64,000 bases of DNA. It comes from Porodaedalea pini (lineage: Eukaryota; Basidiomycota; Agaricomycetes; Hymenochaetales; Hymenochaetaceae). Location of the stretch: NCBI GenBank assembly GCA_002794775.1, contig NBAY01000051.1, forward strand, positions 248,001 to 312,000, given 5' to 3'. The notes under the pieces are model-generated. The model searched no databases and was not told where the DNA came from. It was given only the letters and a program-made list of their open reading frames with translations. A program made the translations under genes and the position numbers. This document shows, one piece after another, positions 22,915-34,490 of this stretch (the first letter of the stretch is position 1; each line of letters begins with the position of its first letter).

Positions 22915-23294
22915 ATGCATCCGTATATGCGTGTAGATAGAAGGTTATTCATGCGTTGATCGACAGTGGGATCGATGATCTCTTTTCATCTAACTTATTT
23001 TGCTGGTGTATGATCTGGCGCGGATAGAAGACGGGTCTGTGGGGTATCCTGCGTGTGCAGCTGCTGTATAACACTGTTTTTGCTTTCTTGTTTAACCTAA
23101 TTTTAAGACACAGCATGTATAGAAAGCAGAACGTAAGAAATGCACATTACTACAATTATTATAAGCTAAGGTTGTTGCAAGTACAGTCCAAGTTTACACA
23201 CTGTTCGCGCTACTAGTTGCGGGAAGCGCGCTTGCTTCAGACATATCGAAGCAAGTGACGTTAATAGTCGACTTCGTCTCGTCTCATGAGAGAC
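22915..23294. other. Gene-free interval between convergent genes
   Basis: About 380 bp between the LST8 stop and the stop of the second arrestin-like gene. It is AT-rich near 23080-23200 and should contain both 3' ends. No other feature is seen. Confidence 0.6.
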
Positions 23295-25430
23295 TCAATC
23301 CCTGCTCCCAGAACCACCGTTTTCAAATTGGTTGAATAGACCCCACACGACGGGCTTGCGAAGACGCTCCGCGTGTGCAGTGCGTTGCACCTGCGCGTCG
23401 AGGCCAGGCGGCGCGCGCGAGCGCGGGACGGATCCTGTGGCGACGGAAGGGGAGGCGGGGAGCGTTGTGATGTTGATGCGTGAGAGGAGCAGTGGCTCTG
23501 AAGTGAGGGAGAGGGAGGAGAGTTCGGGCGAGGAAGGCGTTTGTGGTAAGGCGGAGGTGAGCTCAAATCCGGGGGCTTGGAAGGGGAGGAGGGCGAGTGC
23601 GTACTAGAGGATTGTAACTTGTTAATGACAAAATTATAAAAGAAAGCGAGAAAGCTAAATCCAGTAGACATATATGTATGTGAAAGACAAACACACCTTG
23701 ACGCTAAATCCGCCAAATTCAAAGCTCGGTACAAGGTCTTTGGGAAGCAGAATCTCACCTTCCATGTGTCGACACTGCGATGTCGATGTCGTCGACTCTG
23801 ACATGGAGTTTTGACTTAGCCACCAGACAGCGCTTGTGATTGGCGTACGCGCGCCATGGAGTGCGAGCTTGGGGCCGACCTTCGGAGATTTTGCCTTGGA
23901 CTTCTTTTCCGACTTCGACACCTTGGAAGACAAGATAGATAACGCGGATGTTGAGGGAGGGGACATCGGTGTCGTACTGGATGCCGATGCCGATGCGGAC
24001 GGATGACTGGACATAGACGGAGGTGTTGGTTGAGATGAGGAAGAGGAGGAAGACGCAGGCGCCGCCCGCGGCATAAAAGCCCTCGGGTTGAAGCCAAAAT
24101 TGCTCGGCGACGATGCAGTCACACCTAACGACCTGTCCGAAGGCGAACTCTCCAGGCCACTTCCCCAACCGCGAGCTAATCCCTTGCGTGACGTCTCAGA
24201 ATTGCCGTTGTCGTAGCACACCTCCCGGATAAGGTGCACGGACGAGTTATGCGGGGTGAAGACAAGGTCGAGCGCCTGAGCGTCAGCGCAGGTGATAGTG
24301 AGTATCAGAGGAAGGGGCTGTCCGCGCGGGTAGGTTAACTTCGTTATCATGTCTGGGTCAGGACATTGTATCATCTTGCATGATAGAAAAAAGCGTACTG
24401 GTAGAGCTAGAGCGAACTGTCGAGATATACGTTAAAGGGGTACCTAAGAAATGGCTTGAATTGCTCACGGTGCATACAGCCTCGACCATCCGCACACCGA
24501 ACACCTTTCCACGGACGACGATGGGCGGGAGGACCGTCCAACCATTTGGGTCGCCCTCGGGGCCTACAAGAGGGCTGTCTTCCTGGTACGCCAGCTGCCT
24601 CAGCAGTGATGGTGCGGGCGGGCGGGTTCGCGGTGCAAACCCGAAGTGTGTGCCTAACCTGCTGGAAATGTTAGCAAGGCGTGGGACGAGAAGACGAGCC
24701 AGAAACATAGGGGAGGGAAGAAAAGAGAGAATAGAAGATACGGGTGTATAATAGACGGAACGTACTTGCTGTCTATCCGTAGAGGACCGCGGCGAATACG
24801 CACGGTTATCTCGTAGTTGATGAACTGCGAAGCACCCTTCTCTGAGAAAGAGGGCGGGAGGGGAAGCGTGACGGGCGGCTGCTTAGAGCGCAGAGTGACT
24901 GTACACATAGAAGGCAGCGCGATGGCGAACGGCCACGAGTACGCACCAACGAGCTTGGAGCTGTTCTTCCCCTTCGGCTGGCTCGCACTCGCGCTCTGAC
25001 TCGCAGCGCGTGGATCGCCCATCTCGGAACTCCATAGCACCCGTGTGAGCTCCCAAAATGTGCGCGGGTCGGGCGCGTTCGCAGCAATAATCGTACCCGA
25101 TATTGTGACGCTTATGCCCATGATGGTCTCGGGTTTGTGGAGATTGAGCGAGAGCGCGCCGTGCACTGTCTGACTCTCAAAGTACGCAGGCAGAAAGCGT
25201 GGGGAGCCGACGTTGGACAGAAGCTTGAGCGTCGCCCATGGCGCGTTGCGCGAGTCAAACAACGAATAGACGTGCTCGACTGGCGCGCGAGATGGAGGAG
25301 GCTGCAGCGAACTGCGACGGGTGTTCGGCGAGGATGCCACAGCGAGGGACGCGAGGTAGCTTGGGGGAGGGCGGAGGTGGAGAGTATCTGACGGCTCGAC
25401 GTCGGCGATGTTGGCGGGGTCATGGTTCAT
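23295..25430 (-). CDS. Arrestin-like protein, copy B
   Basis: A multi-exon gene begins MNHDPANIADVEPSDTLHLR and ends FENGGSGSRD. It is a paralogue of copy A. Arrestin-N-like parts are RNAPWATLKLLSNVGSPRFL, HGALSLNLHKPETIMGISV and LVGAYSWPFAIALPS. The shared middle block is YQEDSPLVGPEGDPNGW, and the late strand block YALALLPFQAPGFE is followed by RSRAPPG. Between them lies an unusual insertion of more than 80 residues rich in Ser, Ala and Pro with Lys-rich SKSEKKSKAKSPK, absent from copy A and probably disordered. Likely an adaptor-type arrestin fold by family; partners are unknown. Splicing in the middle (about 24360-24800) was not fully resolved. Confidence 0.72.
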
Positions 25431-25614
25431 GGCCGTTGTCGACGTCGACGCTCATGATGCTGAGGAAACGGGGATTGAGGATGGCAGGAGAGCATATAAA
25501 GCATTGTGGATGAGCTGCCATGTGGGTCGAATGGAAAGTGCACATGCAAACTTGATCGGCGCGTCCTTCGTATGAGTACCCGCGCGGCGCGTCGCCTCGC
25601 GTCTTCATTCCATC

Positions 25615-28600
25615 ATGTCCCTTTTCTCATCTTTCGGCGCTCCTGCTCAAAAACCAGCGACCTCGTTGTTTGGCTCGACCACAACGCCCGCACAGACGGC
25701 GCCAACGACGAGTGCGTTTGGTGCATTCGGGCAGCAAAATCAACAGCAACAGCAGCCTCAACAGCAATCAACTCTCTTTGGCGCTCAGAATCAACCGACG
25801 GGCACTGGTCTTTTTGGCAGTGCAAATAACGCGACGAATGCGACAGGGAATACGTCGCAGCCATCGCAGCCATCGACGAATCTATTTGGGTCAGGCACAA
25901 CCCAGGCGCAGCCTCAACAACAACAGCAACAGTCTACCGGTCTCTTTGGACAACCTACTACCTCCGGTGGGTCATCCTTCTTCAGCTTAACCTCGGCCCA
26001 GCCTATCTCGCCTCTGCAGGGCCTTTTGGATCAAGCACATCGATCTCGCAGCCTCAGCAACAGCCTGGCTCTCTCTTCGGCAATACTCAACCCGCCTTTG
26101 GCGGCTTTGGCGCGTCCACAGCGACAAATCAGCAAAATCAGACAGGTTCTTCTTTGTTTGGGCAGCCAGCACAGTCCCAGCAACTCCAGCAGTCGAGCGC
26201 GTGGGTTCTTTTCAATACATTACGCACCCTCGAACCGATCAGACGCATGCTTGCTGACGAGCGTTCACTATAGGTTGAATACCCCGCAGTTCACTCGGAC
26301 CACCAAGTTCAACGACCTACCAGAAGAAGTCAGGAAAAAGTTTGAGCAGATCGAGTGCGTTCCTGTTATCTTTACTGCCCTCTTGCTGTCCCCCCTGATT
26401 GCTTCAATTCAATATTCCGCGCGGCCCATCCGTACGGCACACTCCACTTACTCTTCCGCTGTCGTTTCCTTCTGTCATCAGCGCGCACATACAGGGCCGC
26501 GTGCAGATCAGTACAGAGTTGAAGCAGCACAAGCTCGGCGATGAGCCGCAGAAGGGTGCCGAACAGATCAGGACGGTGCACAAGGTACGTCCTTCTACGC
26601 ATATTCTGCCACCTCAGCGCCTGTTCTTTTTGACTGTCCAACGCGCTTTTCATTCTGAATCGTCACACCTTCGGATTTAACCCCGCGCGCCGAAAGCAGA
26701 ACGCGTGAGGTCGCCGTCACTTGTCCATCTGGAGCGTCTGGCTTCTTGCGTGGCCCGTGCTTCTCGTGTGCATGTTTTCCCGCCGAGTCTTCTCCACTTC
26801 TTTTGGTGAAGACAGTCGCGTGTGCTATTTATATATTTGACTTGCCTATGACGCCAGAAAGAGAAAGGGAGGGGAGTGGTTGGAAGGAATAGAGCATTGG
26901 GTAATACCTTCGATCCCTTCCCGCGAATCCTCGTGGTTGTTCCTGTCCCTTTATGACGCTTCAACCATACCGTCCGCCCTCTTTCGTCTCTTTTGACTGT
27001 GTACAAACTTAAGATTATATTGACGGTTCCCTTCTTTGCTTACAGGACCTCGTTAACAGCATCAATAAACTTCGCGCGGACATCGCCGCAATGCGCGAGC
27101 TTCGCGCGCGAATGGACCAGGCCGTGCAGGATACAATAGCAGCCACGCGCATCATCGATGCATTCAAGAGTGGACAGAGCGGACAAAGTGCTCAAAGCCA
27201 GCAAAGTGTTTGGTTGAAGAATTATGCTGCGTTCCCATTGGAGTGCGTTCCTTCGTCTCGCCTTCTATTCTTCTAATGCGAGTGATGGTCAACATTGTCG
27301 GAACTGATACGACATGGTTTTTGTGTATTCTTGTATATGCAGGTTCTTTAGCCGTGTCACTGACCAGTTACGCGAGCGCTTGCAGTGGTTCAACAACACT
27401 CTCGAGGTATGCTTTTAGCGTCTACCTTTTTTTGTTTTGATAATTCTAACTCTTTCCTCACGTCTTTCTTTTGTTCCACTGGACTTTTCGTCTCTGCCAC
27501 ATCATTTCGTTAATCTTCTCGGGACTACACATCCTCTCCTGGCGGAACTGGTCCATCCCGCTCGTGAACCACCAACTTATCGTTGCGTTCTTCGCCATTT
27601 CGGTACCAATGGACGAACATTCGGGTCGGTCTGGGATTTTTACTGCTGAATCTCGCTATTCCGTTATCCATCGAACGCTGGTGGCCGCATTGAACACCAC
27701 ATTGAATGCGACGGTTGCTCACTGTATCTATGCTGTCTTGCACCTATCACATTTCGACGAACACTCTTACCTAATCTTATCACAACTTTATCTACCGTGA
27801 CCTCCGTTTCGCCGCCGATTGCGTTCCGCTCTTGCACCCCCGGGCCGTTTCTGTCCGTCTGGGACATCTTGTCCAACTTCTGTGCTGCTCGACGCGGCAA
27901 TGGCGATGTTTTGCCTCCGGTTCGGTACACAGCAAATTGAACGCAAGCTCGTATCAGAAGCGAACCATGTCTCGATCACTCCACAGTGTGCGTCAATATT
28001 CGTTTTTTTTTTCTTGTTTTCCCAATCCCGTTCCTCAGTTCGTCGCCTGTCGTTATAATTCTTACGCTGAGGTCGAGTCTCTGCCGCGCCGCCGCTCAAA
28101 CTTCAGCTTCGGCTGTGGAGTATGTATCATGCGTAGTGCCTTTGTTCTTCTTTTGTTCAAATTTTCGGGATGCGTGATTTTGGGGCTCAACTGACTATCC
28201 TCTTGCTTCTCCTGATTATTACTCCCGTGAACGCTTACTGGGATACATGCCGAAACGCACTTTGCGCGGCGTCGACGCTGCATCCATCTGCGGCCGCTCA
28301 TCCTCGGGATCACCTCACCACGCGGTTGTTGCTCCCTCGATATCGCACACTTTCTCTCTCCATCGAATCACAACCACCGCATAAACCCATCCTTCTTTCC
28401 GGGAACCCCGAATCGCACTAAACGCGCATTCGGAACAACAGCAATAACCTCGACTCTCCAGGCTCAACACGCCTCGTTTGTCGCACTCGCGAACAAGACT
28501 GCCGCTCTCGATGGTGAGCTGCAGAAACTCAAGAATACATACCGCACACTGTGGCGCGCGCGCACGGGCAGTGCACGCGATCCGTTTAACGAGCTCGACC

Positions 28601-28653
28601 GCGGTGCGCTTGGGGGCGGAGAGTTTGGGCTAGAGGGGCTGAGTGTTACATGA
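25615..28653 (+). CDS. NUP49: GLFG nucleoporin, Nup49/Nup58 type
   Basis: The first exon (25615-25966) and the next carry FG repeats of the GLFG type (SLFGST, TLFGAQ, GLFGSA, NLFGSG, GLFGQP, SLFGNT, SLFGQP) in a Gln/Asn/Thr-rich, disordered stretch. Then comes the structured part: FTRTTKFNDLPEEVRKKFEQ, AHIQGRVQISTELKQHKL, LVNSINKLRADIAAMREL, DQAVQDTIAATRIIDAFKSG, FPLE then FFSRVTDQLRERLQWFN, QIERKLVSEAN, and a last exon ending DPFNELDRGALGGGEFG and EGLSVT. This is the coiled-coil pattern of Nup49/Nup58, which joins Nsp1 and Nup57 in the central channel of the nuclear pore. Introns after 26585, 27239 and 27405 are long for this genome (the first about 460 bp, the third over 500 bp), and several small exons may lie between 27990 and 28440. 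The ATG sits 11 bp before a TTTTC-rich stretch. Confidence 0.88.
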
Positions 28654-29190
28654 TGTGGCTCCGGGTTTTTTTCACCTCCTGTACTCGTTGCTCTGTATTG
28701 TTTATGGAGTCGCTTTTACTGCATTTTCAATGGCATTCAGCTTCGTTGCGGATAGACAGTGCCCGTTCTTCTTCACACGTCCATCCTGACTACCTAACAA
28801 GTCAACAATAGTGCGAATGCCATTTGCGCTCTCTATAGTTATACTAATACTGTCATATGAAACAGAAAAGGCCGTGGTGTCTATTTCGTTGTTGTGGAAG
28901 ATGCAGGACAGCTTGCTATTTAATACGAGCGAGCACCTCTTCACAAAAGCATGAGGCTCAGTCTTTTCTTGTCGTTCCAGTTGCGGCCTCTCACAAGTTC
29001 AGGAATATTAGCAGCCATTAAAATGAGTATCAGTCGGCAGATTGCACATAGCATATAGCCTCGATAGTTGAGAGCATTAGAGTTTGATACTCGGGAGAGT
29101 GTGAGACTGTATTGCCGTAAGCAGATGCCAGCTCTTCGACGCGCTCAGCTGTAACGTGGACGCGTCAATTGCAAGCGTTCAACCTCTGCC
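28654..29190. other. Gene-free interval (NUP49 to YIP4)
   Basis: About 540 bp holding the NUP49 3' end and the YIP4 promoter. One 80-residue antisense frame has no recognisable feature. No repeat seen. Confidence 0.6.
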
Positions 29191-30535
29191 ATGGATCCTA
29201 ACACACCGCATACAGCTACTTCACAGTTCATTCAGGCAGGTATGGAGGTTCCTTACTGCCACTGTTTCTTCCTATACTGACGTCACTTGCGGGTGGAAAT
29301 CAGATGACGACGACTTTGACGAGGACGCCATGCCCTCCTTTGGGGGCGAGCAGATCAGTCCCGTAGACAAGGGAAAGGCACGGGCACAGACTCAACAGGC
29401 ACCACCAGCATCGGCGGGAAATGCTTCTGGGTTGTCGGGGAACATTGGGACGTCGTCGGCCGGTGCTAGTGCTACACCACAGGGTTCACGGAGGACTGTC
29501 GGAGGCGTGCGGGTAGAGACGCGGTGAGTTGCGTGGTGATTCTGCCGCAGGGGGCCTTGCTGAATAAACCTTAGTTATGCTGGTGTAGACACACTGGATG
29601 AGCCGGTTACTGCCACTATAGTGAGTGCGCAATGGCATTGCTGCGATAACTGAGAACCAACACGCTTGTTCCATTTCTGAACAGGCCAGAGACCTGCACT
29701 CTATTTATATCAAACTTGTGCAAGTGCTCTATCCAAGAAGATCTGGAGCCGGACGTGAAGTTTTGAGGTGTGCGATGTACACATACATCTGAGGTTGTAT
29801 GGAGCTAATTTGTCGGGCAGAGATTGGGACTTATGGGGACCACTGATCCTTTGCTTGCTCTTAGGAATTCTGCTTAGCTTAAGTGTGAGTTCTTGTTACA
29901 ATCGACTGCATCGAACGTGCATCGACTCATTCGCGCGACAAAGGCACCGCCAGAGCAGTCCCTCGGAGTTTTCACTGCGGTGGTCGTAATAATCTGCTTG
30001 GGATCAGTAGTGGTGACCATTCAGGCCAAGGTAGGCTAAAGTCGTACCCCTGTGCTCTACGTTACTGAATGTGGTCTTTATGGTTCAGCTTCTCGGGGGA
30101 CGAGTGTAAGTTTTCTTTGCCCTTTTCTTATCGAGCTCTGTGATAATATTTGAACACTCTTATTTAGATCATTCTTCCAAGCACTATGTGCATTAGGCTA
30201 TTGCGTCGCTCCATTGGATGTTGCAGCCCTCGTATCTTATTTTGTCCACATCATATGGGTGCGCATACCTCTCGCTCTGGGCGCATGGGCTTGGTGCATA
30301 TGGGGTTCGTCGAGCTGTTCAAGAGTCTTCACTAAACCCTCTCTGACCTCTCCTATCAGCATCAGTCAACTTCCTCGACGGGACGAAAATCGAACAGCAG
30401 CGCATCCTGCTTGCTGTATACCCACTTCTGTGAGTTAATCTGCTTCTCGTGTCATCTTCAGACTTATGATATATCCTTCGTTTTATTTTCAGGCTCTTCT
30501 ATTTTATTCTGGCGTGGATGATCCTCATTCAGTGA
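29191..30535 (+). CDS. YIP4: Yip1-domain Golgi protein, Yip4/YIPF6 type
   Basis: The first exon ends within Q-A-D (GTATGG donor), and the second continues DDDDFDEDAMPSFGGEQ. The N-terminal about 100 residues are hydrophilic. Then comes RDLHSIYIKLVQVLYPR and DWDLWGPLILCLLLGILLSL, the hallmark entry to the Yip1 domain, followed by further helices (VFTAVVVIICLGSVVV, FFQALCALGYCVAPLDVAAL, WVRIPLALGAWAWCIWASVN, LLLFYFILAWMILIQ) for five in total. Yip proteins bind Rab GTPases and act in ER-Golgi transport. About seven exons. Length and layout fit the family. Confidence 0.88.
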
Positions 30536-30952
30536 AGCTTTCTAAGGGTGCAACCCCGTTTTACATGTCTTTGAATAGACTTGCATGACCTGAACTGTAG
30601 CGTGCTTTATGCCGTCAAGACCTGGTTCCATGACAATTTGATACATTGTTAAGATCCAAGCACACCAAACGCGTAATAGTCTCAAGTTCAAGCGGAAAGA
30701 AGGATACTGCGAATGCGTCTGCAGCATTTGAGGATGCATTTTTTTTCCGTATAACGGACGCTTTAGCTACCTTACGAAGACAGTTCGCAAGCTCTGAGGT
30801 CGACGCAGGATGAGCACAAGAAGCTCGACCGAAACTTAGTGTCTCATTGGTAAGGCCAAAGTCAAATCAGCGCGAAATGCAAAAAAATGCGGTTGTTCGA
30901 CAATAATTAAGAATGCTGTGTACTTAAACGAAACCTTAATCCTACGTATACC
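30536..30952. other. Gene-free interval between convergent genes
   Basis: About 420 bp between the YIP4 and RPN1 stop codons. It contains short A-runs and no supported gene. Confidence 0.6.
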
Positions 30953-33900
30953 CTACAGCTCCATCTTGTCCTCTTTTTCCCAGCCGGGGTTCTTCTTGAG
31001 AATGACGAAGCCCTCGAGTACGGCTGCATAGGGGATGAACTCCTCCGTTGCGAGCTCCGCACGCTCACGCGTCCCGAGGCGCACGGGTGTCTGATGCGTT
31101 TGGAAGCCAGATATTGTACGAGGCTTACCCGCCTGTCCGACAACGTCAACTGCCTGGCCGACGCGAACAGTCACTGGCGTTGCCTTGAGGTCCTCGTCTA
31201 GTGCAATCAGGAAGCGCGGGTACATTGCGGTCACGAGATAGTAGATCATCCAGTGGTACTTGTCGAGAATGACTAGATAATCAGATAGGAATTAGCATAG
31301 CGCATTCGACATTCGCGGGAGTACAACTCACAGGATTTCGCGTCGGTGAAGGCAGTGAGCACAGTCAGTAGGCCCGCTACAGCAGGCCGGCTCATAATCC
31401 CACGATCAGAGAAAAAGGGGTTGATAGTGATCGTGCCCTTGCCCATGTGTACAAGCCCCTGCGCGATGCGTACCATGAAAAGACAGTCCGGCTCCTTATA
31501 GTAGTAGCTCGCTAATTGGCGCAGCATTTGCGCTAGTCGCGCATTGTTCGTGCCTGCACCAACGAGACCCATTGCAAAGATAGCGTTGAGGGCAACGGCG
31601 AGGTCGCTATCGTGGCTATACTTGGAAAGTGTGTCGAGAATAGGCAGTTGTGGGTTTGAGGCACTGATAAGACCGAGAGCTAGCGGTACAGTTTTGCGGA
31701 TTATGGGTTCGCCATAGTGCATCTGTCGGTAATGTCAGCAAATAAGAAACGAGTTCCCGAGTATACCCTTACCAGGTGGTTGAATTGCCGGATGGCCATC
31801 TCAGCACCGACATCTTCACCCATTGCGATAAGCGCAACTCCGATGACAGCGAATGCCTGATAAGTGTCATCTTCTTTGCTGCCCTCCTTCTTCTCGATGT
31901 GGTCGCTGCAATGATGCATCATCGCCTGGACTTTAAGTGGGTTCGTTGTGCCAGCCCATGAGCATATTTCAACGAGGATCTGAGCCTGCTTGGAAACGTT
32001 ATGCCGATTGCCTTGAGCGTCTCAAGCGTCGCATCAGACGCTTCTTGACGGCCAAGGTACAGAAGTGCAAGGCCCAGTGCCATGAAGCGTGCCCATTTTT
32101 CATCGAGGGCAGAATCTTCTCGCTCCATGCATGCCTGCAGAATAGTACCTGCGATTTCGCCATTACAACTCCCAACGAAAATGAACCCGAGCGCGAGAGT
32201 CGCAAGTGAAGCGATCTCCATCGAGTTTCCTTCGTCCGCGACAATCGGCAAAAGCAAGGCGGAAAGGTCTTCTCGTTGTGAACCAACATACGCAAGTCCT
32301 AAACCGACGATGGCACCGGACTTCAAAGGAACGGACTTGCTCTCCACATGGTCGCCTAGAAGGGCAAGCGCGGCATCCGCTTCGGTGCGGACACCACAGT
32401 TGAGGATACCAGTAGCGAGGAAAGCACCAGCCTAAAGGAGGACAGGTCAGAAATATCCAGGTGCATTGAACACGAGACCTACTTTAATATATTCTTCGGA
32501 TGAATAGGTATAACGGTCCACATGACTTAGACCAACGTCTGTGTCCCAAAGCAAGCTCAGGCCAAGAGAAGCAGCAGCGCTCATCATGCCTGAGAATGGT
32601 GCTTGAGTATATATTCAATGAGAAACGCAAACCATAACGTACCATGATCCTTGTTCTTGTATATCCAACTGTCACCTTCTGGTGCATCAACCATGAGCTT
32701 GTCGTTGCCAAAACCTGCGTTCACGAATGCATTCACGAAAGAGCCAGCCAAGTTTGCTCGGGCGGAGTCAATATTTGGCCCAGTAGTTCCTGTAGAAAGG
32801 TCGGCGTCTTGCGCAAACCATTACTGAGAAACTTACGCGAGTTTTCAAGATGTGATTTGTAAATGTCCTCTAGGCCCTTCGGTTCTAGAGCGCCAAGCTC
32901 CTTACCAAACTCTTTGAAGTGCTCTGAAAGATGAGTATTGCTCAAGCATTCCAGAAGATCCTCCTCTGGCTCCTCTTCATCTTCTGACTGAGTCCATTCT
33001 AGTGGAACTTGTGCCCGTGCAAGGAGGAAAGCAAGCTGACGCTTCATCACACTGTAAAGGAGCAAGTACAATGAGCCGCCGTGTAGCTGAATCGATTTGT
33101 GCCATTAACTCACGGATTTCCAGCATTTTGGTAGTCACGTAGAATGAGTTCACGGTCCGCGAGCCGCAACGCAACAGCCAAGGCTTCAGGAAATCTGCCA
33201 CGCTTGATATATATTTCGTGCACAGTGCGGAGGAAAGCCTGGTCGTCTGGAGGTGCTAGAAAGGCAACACAACTGCTCGCCACGGTTTAAGTTGGTGAAA
33301 TCTCTGATAGCATGAAACAATGAAGACGTGCCTAAGCATATATTGACATACACGCGCGTAGTTGTTCTCGTCCACGAGCCCTATTAGACGATCCGCAATC
33401 TCTAACTCCTCAAGCAAGTCGACCGCATCCGGTTCTGCGTTATGTAGAAGAAGGAATTTAGCGCACTCCTCACTGAGCGAATGGAGCTCGCCGATCTCTT
33501 GGTCCTTCTTTTCCTGCACTTCCTCCTTCTCCATTCTAATGTTGAACTCGGAGCCGAGCTCAGCAGCGAGGTGGCGAATATATTCGTGTCCCCACGAGCC
33601 CGGCTCAGTAGGTTTTGAAGACATTGATGATGCAAGAAGGCGGTATTTAAGGGTGCCGCGGGGTTCGGTGTCGGAGTATGTCATAGCGAGGACAGAAATA
33701 ATATCGGCGAAGAGGCTCTTGTCCTCTGACGATGGCCAGGTCTCGAACAACGTCTGCATCTCGCGATAATGAGGCCGGAGAAATTTAAGAGGTTTCGGAA
33801 CTGAGGTCATTGACGAGGTAGAAGTTCGTATAAGAGTTCGTAAGGTTTCCAGAGCCGGCCGATGAAGACTGGTGTCAGGCTCCTGCATATACGGTGAGCT

Positions 33901-34181
33901 TATATGCTTTGTGCGTTTTCGGAGACCGTACCTTCAACCGTTCGACCAACATTTCAAGCTCATTGCGGAGTTGGAGGTCCTCCTCCGACTTATTTCGCCA
34001 CTTGAGAAACAAATTTCAGAGAACCAAAGAACGTACGCACCAATTCCTCGCCTTCACCCTCTTTGGTCTTCGACGCGTCCTTCGTATCCTTTCCATCGGG
34101 CTTCTCGTCCTTCTCCTCCTCTTTCCTCTTCTTTGGATCCTCTGCGTGGACGGGCGCGACTGGAAGCGAAGTCTCGGGCAT
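30953..34181 (-). CDS. RPN1: 26S proteasome base subunit Rpn1
   Basis: A multi-exon gene begins [20 protein letters not shown] and ends [12 protein letters not shown]. The charged Lys/Glu-rich N-terminus leads to [19 protein letters not shown], then an alpha-solenoid with PC (proteasome/cyclosome) repeats: [131 protein letters not shown] and [16 protein letters not shown]. The PC repeats and the C-terminal [19 protein letters not shown] place it as Rpn1 rather than Rpn2. Rpn1 docks ubiquitin receptors and Ubp6 on the proteasome base. About ten introns of 50-60 bp. It shares a 309-bp divergent promoter with the gene at 34491. Confidence 0.93.
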
Positions 34182-34490
34182 TGGAAGATGAAAGAACGAG
34201 GTAAAGCAAGTATAAGTAAAAGGTGTAACGCGGACGGAGATCGACTCGCGAGTCTGAGGGAGACGCGTACACATGCTGAAGTAAGCAAACATCACATGAT
34301 TTCAGGGTCCTCTGACGTTTGGCGCCGTTGGCGCGTGTCTAATTCGCGCTGATCCTCTCTCCTCGCGCCGCGTTGTCTCCTCACCCGCACACTTACTTAA
34401 CTTCACACACCTCTGCTGTGCATTTATCGCGTGCTGCATTGTCACTCTGCTATAAAACTGACTGCTCTCCCCCTATCCGTGCTTAACGTT
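34182..34490. promoter_or_regulatory. Divergent promoter interval, RPN1 / TM protein
   Basis: This 309-bp interval lies between divergent start codons. It is pyrimidine-rich on the plus strand (ctctctcctcgcgccgc, gttgtctcctcacccgcac). I did not find a clear Rpn4-type proteasome element. Confidence 0.45.
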
